A DNA stretch of 64,000 bases from JBFGCA01 sp041567315 (lineage in GTDB: Bacteria > Acidobacteriota > Thermoanaerobaculia > Multivoradales > JAHEKO01). The position numbers and the translations under genes were made by a program. The stretch is taken from contig JBFGCA010000008.1 in NCBI GenBank assembly GCA_041567315.1, forward strand, positions 1-64,000, read 5' to 3'. Positions 35,251 to 41,186 of the stretch are shown here, one piece after another (positions within the stretch are counted from its first letter, which is position 1; the number at the start of each line of letters is the position of its first letter). The notes below the pieces were generated by a model. The model did not search any database. It was not told where the DNA came from and worked only from the letters and a program-made list of their open reading frames with translations.

Positions 35251-37191
35251 ATGCCCTCCGCCGCCCAGCCGGCCGCGGCACGCCGGGTCATCGTCGGCAC
35301 CGCCGGCCACATCGACCACGGCAAGACCCGGCTCATCGAGGCGCTGACCGGGATCGATTGCGACCGCTGGGCCGAGGAGAAGCGCCGCGGCATCACCATC
35401 GACATCGGCTTCGCCCACCTCGAGGACGGCGACCTGCAGGTCGGCTTCGTGGACGTGCCGGGGCACGAGCGGTTCCTCCACAACGCGCTGGCCGGGCTCG
35501 GCGGCATCCGGGTGATGCTGCTGGTGGTGGCGGCCGACGAGGGGGTCAAGCCGCAGACCCGCGAGCACCTGGCGATCTGCGAGCTGCTGGGCATCCCGGC
35601 CGGCCTGGTGGCGCTGACCAAGACCGACCTGGTGGCCGCCGACCTGCGCGAGCTGGCCGCCATGGAGGTCGAGGAGCTGCTGCAGACGACCGCCTTCGCC
35701 GGCGCCCGGGTGCTGCCGGTCTCGGCGGTCACCGGCGAGGGGGTCCCCGAGCTCAAGGCGGCGCTGCTCGAGCTGGCCGCCCGCCACGCCGCCACGCCCG
35801 ACCCCGAGCGGCCGCTGCGGCTGCCGGTCGACCGCGCCTTCCACCTCAAGGGCCTGGGCGTGGTGGTCACCGGCACCCTGGTGAGCGGCGCGGTGCGCCC
35901 CGGCGACGCCCTCGAGCTGCTGCCGGCCGGCGGCCAGGCGCGGGTGCGGAGCGTCCAGGTCCACGGCGCACCACGCGAGATGGCCGAGGCCGGCGAGCGG
36001 ACGGCGCTTCAGCTCACCGGCCCCGACCTCGCCGATCTCGAGCGCGGCGTCCAGCTGGTCAGCGCCGCCGCCTTCCGGACCTCCACCTCGCTGCTCGCCC
36101 GGTGCAACCTGCTCGCCGAGGCGCCGCGCCCGGTCAAGGGCTCGACCCCGGTGCGCTTCCACCTGCTGACCAGCGAGACCGTGGGGCGGATGCGGCCGCT
36201 GCAGGGTCCCCTCGAGCCGGGCGGCACCGGCCTGGTAGAGATCCGGCTGGCGCGCCCGGTGGTGGCCGCCCGCGGCGACCGCTTCGTGGTGCGGCGCCCC
36301 TCGCCGCAGACCACCCTCGGCGGCGGCGAGCTGCTCGACCCGCGCTGGCACCGGCGCCGCGGACGCGACCTCGAGCACGCCCTCGAGGCGCTGGCCGGCG
36401 GCCGCCGCGAGGCGCTCCGGCTGTGGGTCGAGGAGGCCGGTGAGGCGGGGACCGGCAGCGCCGAGCTGGCCGCCCGGCTGGGCCGCCGCGAAGAGCCGGT
36501 GGCGGCCGAGCTGGCGGCGCTCCAGAGGGAGCAGCAGGCGCTCGAGGTGCCGGCCGGCCAGGCCCGGCCGCGGCGCTGGCTCGCCCCCGGCGCCTATCGC
36601 CGCGTCGAGGAGCGCGCCCGCCGCGTCCTGGGCGCCTACTTCGGCCAGCAGCGGCTGGCCCGCGGCATGCCCAAGGCCGAGGCCGTCGAGCGCATCCTGC
36701 CGGGCCGCGCCGCCGAGCTGGCCGACGTCTACCTCGCCTGGCTCGAGCGCCAGGGCGTCCTGGCGGTCGACGGCAACCTGGTCCAGGAGCCCGGCCGCGA
36801 GACCCGCCTCACCGGCGAGGAGTCGCGACTCGCCCGCGAGCTGACCGCCCGCTACGAGAAGGCCGGCCTCCAGCCCCCAGCCCCCACGGCGCTCGCCACC
36901 GAGCTCGGCGCCAAGCCGCAGATCGTCGAGGGCGTCGTCCGCTACCTGATCGAGGGCGGCAAGCTGGCGCGCCTTCCCGGCGGCCTGCTGATCTCGCGCG
37001 CCGCCGTCCGCAAGCTGGCCGAAGACCTGCGCGCCAGCGGCTGGGAGCGCTTCAAGGTGCCGGCCTTCAAGGACCGCTACGGCCTCACCCGCAAGTGGGC
37101 CATCCCCATCCTCGAGCACCTCGACTCGATCGGCGTCACCCGGCGACTGGGCGACGACCGGCTGGTGGTCCGGAGCGGACCCGCCGGCTGA
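35251..37191 (+). CDS. selB: Selenocysteine-specific elongation factor SelB
   Basis: This is a 646-residue GTPase that brings Sec-tRNA to UGA codons followed by a SECIS element. Seen: P-loop GTAGHIDHGKT, switch region RGITIDIGFAHL, DVPGHERF, G4 TKTDL, EF-Tu-like domains 2 and 3 (to about 345), and C-terminal winged-helix repeats ending in the FKVPAFKDRYGLTRKWAIPILEHLDS domain that contacts SECIS RNA. Length and order are standard. Its presence predicts that selA, selC, selD and at least one selenoprotein exist elsewhere in the genome. None is evident in this window. Confidence 0.95.
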   Translation: MPSAAQPAAARRVIVGTAGHIDHGKTRLIEALTGIDCDRWAEEKRRGITIDIGFAHLEDGDLQVGFVDVPGHERFLHNALAGLGGIRVMLLVVAADEGVKPQTREHLAICELLGIPAGLVALTKTDLVAADLRELAAMEVEELLQTTAFAGARVLPVSAVTGEGVPELKAALLELAARHAATPDPERPLRLPVDRAFHLKGLGVVVTGTLVSGAVRPGDALELLPAGGQARVRSVQVHGAPREMAEAGERTALQLTGPDLADLERGVQLVSAAAFRTSTSLLARCNLLAEAPRPVKGSTPVRFHLLTSETVGRMRPLQGPLEPGGTGLVEIRLARPVVAARGDRFVVRRPSPQTTLGGGELLDPRWHRRRGRDLEHALEALAGGRREALRLWVEEAGEAGTGSAELAARLGRREEPVAAELAALQREQQALEVPAGQARPRRWLAPGAYRRVEERARRVLGAYFGQQRLARGMPKAEAVERILPGRAAELADVYLAWLERQGVLAVDGNLVQEPGRETRLTGEESRLARELTARYEKAGLQPPAPTALATELGAKPQIVEGVVRYLIEGGKLARLPGGLLISRAAVRKLAEDLRASGWERFKVPAFKDRYGLTRKWAIPILEHLDSIGVTRRLGDDRLVVRSGPAG

Positions 37192-37224
37192 GCCTCGGGA
37201 CCGCACCAACCGGCGAAACAGCGC

Positions 37225-37230
37225 TACGAT
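37225..37230 (+). promoter_or_regulatory. -10 box of the CoA-binding protein gene (leaderless type)
   Basis: TACGAT ends 9 nt before ATG 37240. No Shine-Dalgarno sequence is seen. Confidence 0.5.
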
Positions 37231-37239
37231 CGGCACCCT

Positions 37240-37632
37240 ATGTCCAAGGAGATCATGCCCCGGCAGACCATCGCCGTCGTCGGCGCCTCCCGCGACCGCT
37301 CCAAGTTCGGCAACAAGTGCGTCCGCGCCTATGTCGAGGCCGGCTGGGAGGTCTACCCGGTCAACCCCCGCGAACAGGAGATCGAGGGTCGCAAGACCTA
37401 CCCTGTCCTGGCCGACGTCCCCGCCGACCTCGACCGCGTCAGCGTCTACCTGCCGCCGCCGCTCACCCGCAAGCTGATCCCCGAGCTGGTCGCCAAGGCG
37501 CCGGACGAGGTCTGGCTCAACCCCGGCGCGGCCGACGACGAGACCATCGCCGCGGCCCGCCAAGCCGGGCTCGAGGTGCGGTCCGCCTGCTCCATCGTCG
37601 CCCTCGGTATGTCTCCCAAGCAGTTCCCCTGA
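37240..37632 (+). CDS. CoA-binding domain protein (YccU-like)
   Basis: This 130-residue Rossmann-type protein is of the succinyl-CoA-synthetase CoA-binding domain family. Its motifs are TIAVVGASRDRSKFGNKCVRAYVEAGW, YPVNPREQEIEGRKTYPVL, VWLNPGAADDETIAAAR and an RSACSIVAL end. These stand-alone proteins bind CoA, and a reaction has not been assigned. A second ATG (codon 6, MPRQTIAVV) is possible. Confidence 0.88.
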   Translation: MSKEIMPRQTIAVVGASRDRSKFGNKCVRAYVEAGWEVYPVNPREQEIEGRKTYPVLADVPADLDRVSVYLPPPLTRKLIPELVAKAPDEVWLNPGAADDETIAAARQAGLEVRSACSIVALGMSPKQFP

Positions 37633-37661
37633 GCCGAGGCCCCTTTCGGGACGCCGCCGCG

Positions 37662-38249
37662 ATGGCCCGCGCCAGGAAAAGCCGCCTCGACTACGAGCCG
37701 CTCACCCCCGACACCTGGGCCGACTTCGAGACCCTGTTCGGCGAGCGCGGCGCCTGCGGCGGCTGCTGGTGCATGTGGTGGCGCCAGACCCAGAAACAGT
37801 TCGACGCCAGGAAAGGCCCCGCCAACAAGCGGGCCATGCGCCGCCTGGTCGACGCCGGCCACGTCCCCGGCCTCCTGGCCTACGAGGACGGCCGCCCGGT
37901 CGGCTGGTGCTCGGTGGCCCCCCGCGAGACCTTCTCCCGCCTCGGCCGCTCCCGGATCCTCGAGCCCGTCGACGACCAGCCCGTCTGGTCCGTCGTCTGC
38001 TTCTTCGTCGACCGCCGGCACCGCGCGACCGGCCTGAGCGCCGGCCTCCTCGAAGCCGCCGCCGACCACGTCCACCGCCAGGGCGGCCGCCTCCTCGAGG
38101 GCTACCCCGTCGAGCCCCGCCAGGACAAGATGCCCGACCTCTTCGCCTACACCGGCCTCGCCAGCGCCTTCCGCCGCGCCGGCTTCCAGGAGGTCGCCCG
38201 CCGCTCCGCCACCCGCCCCATCATGCGCCGCCGGCTCGCGGCCCGCTGA
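37662..38249 (+). CDS. GNAT-family acetyltransferase with cysteine-rich start
   Basis: This is 195 residues from ATG 37662. It shows FETLFGERGACGGCWCMWWRQTQKQFD (about 23-49), a conserved block in a GNAT subgroup, then PGLLAYEDGRPVGWCSVAPRE, the acetyl-CoA strand VVCFFVDRRHRATGLSAGLLEAAADH and LFAYTGLASAFRRAGFQEV. The Gly-x-Gly pattern of the CoA loop is weak (HRATGLSAG). The substrate is unknown. Its 3' end overlaps the HicB-like remnant on the other strand. Confidence 0.8.
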   Translation: MARARKSRLDYEPLTPDTWADFETLFGERGACGGCWCMWWRQTQKQFDARKGPANKRAMRRLVDAGHVPGLLAYEDGRPVGWCSVAPRETFSRLGRSRILEPVDDQPVWSVVCFFVDRRHRATGLSAGLLEAAADHVHRQGGRLLEGYPVEPRQDKMPDLFAYTGLASAFRRAGFQEVARRSATRPIMRRRLAAR

Positions 38250-38346
38250 TCCCCCGCTCCTCCGCAACCGCCAGCCAAGCACTGCGCGCCTTCGCGACCT
38301 CCGCCAGCGCCTGCTCCGGCGTGTCCCCGAACGCCGAGTCGTACGT
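38221..38346 (-). pseudogene. Remnant resembling the C-terminal part of a HicB-type protein
   Basis: Just after the XRE gene, in another frame, 41 codons read TYDSAFGDTPEQALAEVAKA and then RSAWLAVAEERG, ending TGA at 38223. The GDTPEQAL...A...WL pattern is that of HicB antitoxin C-termini. The N-terminal half and a start codon are missing. It overlaps the end of the GNAT gene on the other strand. I read it as a broken piece of a toxin-antitoxin locus, with moderate doubt because it is short. Confidence 0.4.
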
Positions 38347-38627
38347 CAGCGTAGCTCGACGCTGACCTTCTTGCCGAGCACCTTGGCGGCCCGCTCGATG
38401 GTCAGCAAGGTCACCGAAGGCACGCCAGGATCGAGCAGGCGATCGAGAGCGGCACGGCTAGTCCCCATCGCCCGCGCCATCGCCGTCTTGGTCAACCCCT
38501 GCTCTTTCATCGCCTCGGCGATCTGCCAGGCCAGGACCCTCTTGGTCGCCACGGCCTGAGCACGTTCTAGGAGGCCCCCTTCCTCCAGGAACTCGTCGAA
38601 CCCAGAGCCGATGTGCTTTGCCCTCAT
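38346..38627 (-). CDS. XRE-family HTH regulator / antitoxin-like protein
   Basis: This is a 93-residue protein. The N-terminal half is FDEFLEEGGLLERAQAVATKRVLAWQIAEAM (read as adjoining helices), followed by a helix-turn-helix GLTKTAMARAMGTSRAALDRLLDP (about 44-67). It closes with TIERAAKVLGKKVSVELR. This layout is common in antitoxin-like regulators. GGGAGG precedes the ATG, and an operator-like palindrome lies 36 bp upstream. No intact toxin gene is adjacent, only the HicB-like remnant downstream. Confidence 0.85.
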   Translation of the reverse strand: MRAKHIGSGFDEFLEEGGLLERAQAVATKRVLAWQIAEAMKEQGLTKTAMARAMGTSRAALDRLLDPGVPSVTLLTIERAAKVLGKKVSVELR

Positions 38628-38644
38628 CGTCGACCTCCCAAGGG

Positions 38645-38680
38645 GTGCAGTGCACGGTTCATCGTATCACTATTGATACG
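38645..38680 (-). promoter_or_regulatory. Operator-like palindromes upstream of the XRE gene
   Basis: CGTATCA (38663-38669), CTAT and TGATACG (38674-38680) form a perfect 7-bp inverted repeat. GTGCAGTGCAC (38645-38655) is a second 11-bp palindrome. A -10-like TACGAT (38666-38661, minus strand) overlaps the first. This fits autorepression by the XRE protein. Confidence 0.6.
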
Positions 38681-38821
38681 TCCCCCAATCCCCTCTACCT
38701 GATTCTCTGGACTCTCGACTCTCCTGCCGGCCACACCAAAGGAGACGGCATCGGCGCCTGCCTTCCTTGCACTCCGGGTGCAGCGAAAAGGCCGAGCGAG
38801 GGATGAGGATCCAGCAGTCGG

Positions 38822-39208
38822 CTACGACCGAGCGGAAGGAACCTCGTCGAGGAACCGCTTGCCCCAGTGCTCCATGCGCGCTTCGAGCTTGGCGGTGCAG
38901 TCGCAGGTAGAGCAGGCCCAGGGCTCGGCGCCGGTCTCGTCGCGGCACTTCTGGCGGCTGTGGGCGTCCTGGACGCGGGTGAGGTCGAAATACTCCTCCC
39001 AGTAGGGGCGCTCCTCCTCGAGCGGGGTGGGGCAGTAGCAGACCTCGACCCAGCGGACGCGGCCGTCCTCGAGGCGCCGGGCCCGGCGCATGTTGCGCAG
39101 GTACTCGCCCTCGGCCACCGAGCCGTGGCCCAGCAAGCCGTCGGCGACGGCCGCCCTCAGCACCGACTCGCGGCCGGGCTTGAGCCGCGCCGTCACCAGG
39201 TAGCGCAC
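38822..39208 (-). CDS. Conserved hypothetical cysteine-rich protein
   Basis: This is 128 residues from GTG 39208. It has a ferredoxin-like-fold start (RYLVTARLKPGRESVLRAAVADGLLG), a core VRWVEVCYCPTPLEEERPYWEEYFDL and a cysteine cluster CRDETGAEPWACSTCDCTAK (about 90-109) that could bind a metal or a cluster. I have no assigned function. It is not clearly linked to the neighbouring toxin-antitoxin genes. Confidence 0.7.
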   Translation of the reverse strand: MRYLVTARLKPGRESVLRAAVADGLLGHGSVAEGEYLRNMRRARRLEDGRVRWVEVCYCPTPLEEERPYWEEYFDLTRVQDAHSRQKCRDETGAEPWACSTCDCTAKLEARMEHWGKRFLDEVPSARS

Positions 39209-39339
39209 GGCGAGATCCTACTCGAACCGGTTCTCCACCCAACCATCCGGCCGGCTTCCAACGCCAGATCAATCTCCACGTCTTTCGTGCGGGTGGAGAG
39301 CGCCCCGCGCACCCCCGGCGACCGATTCACACCCACTGA

Positions 39340-39786
39340 TCAAACCGGATAGCGTGGGTCGATCACCTCGAGCTCTTCGAAGACGGCGAAATCGTCGGGA
39401 TTGCAGGTCACGAGGCTTCTCACGCCGTGCTGTAGAAGGGCGGCGGCGAAAAGGGTATCGGCGATCCGCTTGCGGCCCAGGTGGTGACGCTCCAGCAGCT
39501 CAAACGCCAGGCTCACCGTGGCCTCCTCGAGCGGCGCAGGCTCGACGTTGCTCCGGTGCAGGTACGGGCGGGCGATCGCCAGGGCTTCGGCCATAGTCAC
39601 CGGGGGATCGAACCGCCGCGGGTCCGTCACGACGTGGACGAACTCGTGAAGCACAAGTGCCGTCAACACCAGCACGGTGTTCGGCGTGGAAAGCTGATCG
39701 CGCAGAAAAGAACGGACCCGCCGATGCCCCTCCAGGATCGGCAGGTGAGCGTAGACGAGAACGTTGGTGTCGAGGCCCCGCTTCAC
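39340..39786 (-). CDS. PIN-domain toxin (VapC-like)
   Basis: This 148-residue PIN nuclease opens with GLDTNVLVYAH, which supplies the first metal-binding Asp, then VLHEFVHVVTDP (Glu) and RIADTLFAAALLQHGVRSLVTCNPDDF, which supplies the C-terminal acidic residues. VapC toxins cut tRNA or other RNA, and the target here is unknown. Its ATG overlaps the antitoxin stop by 4 bp (ATGA), the usual coupling. Confidence 0.9.
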   Translation of the reverse strand: MKRGLDTNVLVYAHLPILEGHRRVRSFLRDQLSTPNTVLVLTALVLHEFVHVVTDPRRFDPPVTMAEALAIARPYLHRSNVEPAPLEEATVSLAFELLERHHLGRKRIADTLFAAALLQHGVRSLVTCNPDDFAVFEELEVIDPRYPV

Positions 39787-40034
39787 GACCCCGGGGTCCA
39801 GCGCTCACCGAACATCTCCGCGTAGACCTCGGCCCGCGAAGGAAGTTGCCCGATCAGTCGATGGCCCGGCAGCGTGGGGATCTCCGTCAGCGGGGTCCGG
39901 GCCTCCAACCGCTCGGCGCGGTAGACCGACATCGCCTCGCGGATGAGCTGGGCGATGGGCCGCTCCTGTGCCCGTGCAGCTTGCCGAAAGACCTCGTAGT
40001 CGGCTTCCGATACGGCCACCGATATCGTCTTCAT
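39783..40034 (-). CDS. Antitoxin of the PIN-toxin pair (ribbon-helix-helix type)
   Basis: This 83-residue protein has a short strand MKTISVAVSEADY followed by two helices (EVFRQAARAQERPIAQLIREAMSVYRAE, read as adjoining helices), the pattern of a MetJ/Arc/CopG DNA-binding domain. The C-terminal tail (LPSRAEVYAEMFGERW) should bind and block the toxin. It comes first in the operon. TATAGT 9 nt before the ATG is its probable -10 box. Confidence 0.8.
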   Translation of the reverse strand: MKTISVAVSEADYEVFRQAARAQERPIAQLIREAMSVYRAERLEARTPLTEIPTLPGHRLIGQLPSRAEVYAEMFGERWTPGS

Positions 40035-40043
40035 ATCGAATGC

Positions 40044-40049
40044 ACTATA
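40044..40049 (-). promoter_or_regulatory. -10 box of the antitoxin-toxin operon (leaderless type)
   Basis: TATAGT on the minus strand ends 9 nt before ATG 40034. A CATTCGATATG stretch fills the gap, and no Shine-Dalgarno site is present. Confidence 0.5.
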
Positions 40050-40111
40050 GCAGAGGGACTAATCACAGGCAAGGCAGACCAAGACGGAATTCCCTGGAGA
40101 AGATTGGGAGA

Positions 40112-41065
40112 TCAGCCGCCGGTGCCCGACCAGGCGGTGGTGTCGCCGGACTCGAAGCCGTCGGCGAAGATGAGGCCGGGGTCGGCGCCGAAGGGGGTGT
40201 CGGCGGACCACAGCGGGCCGGCGGGGTCGCCGCCGAAGCGGCGCTGGCCGTGGCTGGGGCCGCCGGCGGCGCCGGAGACGTCGGCGACCAGGTCCCCCCC
40301 ACCCTCGTCCAGGTGGTAGAGGGCGGCGGTGGCGCCGTCGGGGACGAAGGGCGCGGCGGGGGGCGTGAAGTCGCCGTCGTAGCGGAGGACGGTCGACAGC
40401 CGCAGCTCGTCGAGCCAGCCGCTGTAGGAGGGGAACTGCGGGCCGGCGTCGTGCTTCTCGGCGCCGAGGACCAGGAAGGGGTCCTTCTCGAAGGGGGTGG
40501 AGCGGCCGTCGCGGTAGGTCATGTCGGCCACCGGGCCGGTGGGGACCGCGCCGTCGAGCTGGCCGTCGACATAGACCTGGAGCCGCCCGTCGCTGCCGCG
40601 GCGGGTGACGGCGAGGTGGTGCCAGAGGCCGTCGGCGACCACGGTCGAGCCGCAGATGCCCTCGCCCCAGGAGCCGACGGCGACCCCGAAGGCGATCTCG
40701 CCACCGCGCAGCGACACCCCCCAGTCGCCCCAGTCGCCGGAGCCGAAGACGTCGCGGTCGAGGAGGATGTTGCCGTAGATCCAGTTGTCGGCGCCGGCCT
40801 CGCAGGCCGGGGCGTCGTTGTCGGCCAGCGCCGCCTTCATCCACCACTCGACGGTGAAGTCGCCGAGGCCGACGTCGACCGGCCGGTGCGGGTCGTCGAG
40901 CGGGATCTCGACCCGGTCGAGGCCGGGGGCGTCGACGCCGTTGCCGAAGAAGCGCAGCGAGAAGCCGTCGGCGGCGACGGGCGCGGCGGCCAGGTAGAGG
41001 GCCAACACGCAGAGCCAGGCGCAGCGACTCCACCAGCGGGCGGCGATCGTCGGTCGGTGGTGCAT
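40112..41065 (-). CDS. Exported LamG/concanavalin-like protein with DGFESG C-terminus
   Basis: This is 317 residues from ATG 41065. It has a signal peptide (CAWLCVLALYLAAAPVAADG), then a LamG-like jellyroll (about 35-220): DFTVEWWMKAAL, WGVSLRGGEIAFGV, DGLWHHLAVTRRGSDGRLQVYVDG and SGWLDELRLSTVLRYDGDF. It ends IFADGFESGDTTAWSGTGG. The DGFESGD..AWS end recurs at the C-terminus of secreted proteins in related genomes as I recall them, and may be a sorting or surface tag. Binding specificity is unknown. Confidence 0.8.
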   Translation of the reverse strand: MHHRPTIAARWWSRCAWLCVLALYLAAAPVAADGFSLRFFGNGVDAPGLDRVEIPLDDPHRPVDVGLGDFTVEWWMKAALADNDAPACEAGADNWIYGNILLDRDVFGSGDWGDWGVSLRGGEIAFGVAVGSWGEGICGSTVVADGLWHHLAVTRRGSDGRLQVYVDGQLDGAVPTGPVADMTYRDGRSTPFEKDPFLVLGAEKHDAGPQFPSYSGWLDELRLSTVLRYDGDFTPPAAPFVPDGATAALYHLDEGGGDLVADVSGAAGGPSHGQRRFGGDPAGPLWSADTPFGADPGLIFADGFESGDTTAWSGTGG

Positions 41066-41186
41066 CAGGCGAGATCGTCCAGGAAAGACCCGACACGGGT
41101 CAATGGCGACTTCCACACGCAGGGGACCCCCGCACCGCTCCGATGGATGGGGCCTCCGACACCGGCGACGCGTAGCCCGCGGCTCC

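Noticed and set aside
35212..37563. Minus-strand frame of 783 codons over selB
   Set aside because: It is opposite a full set of SelB motifs and has no signature of its own.
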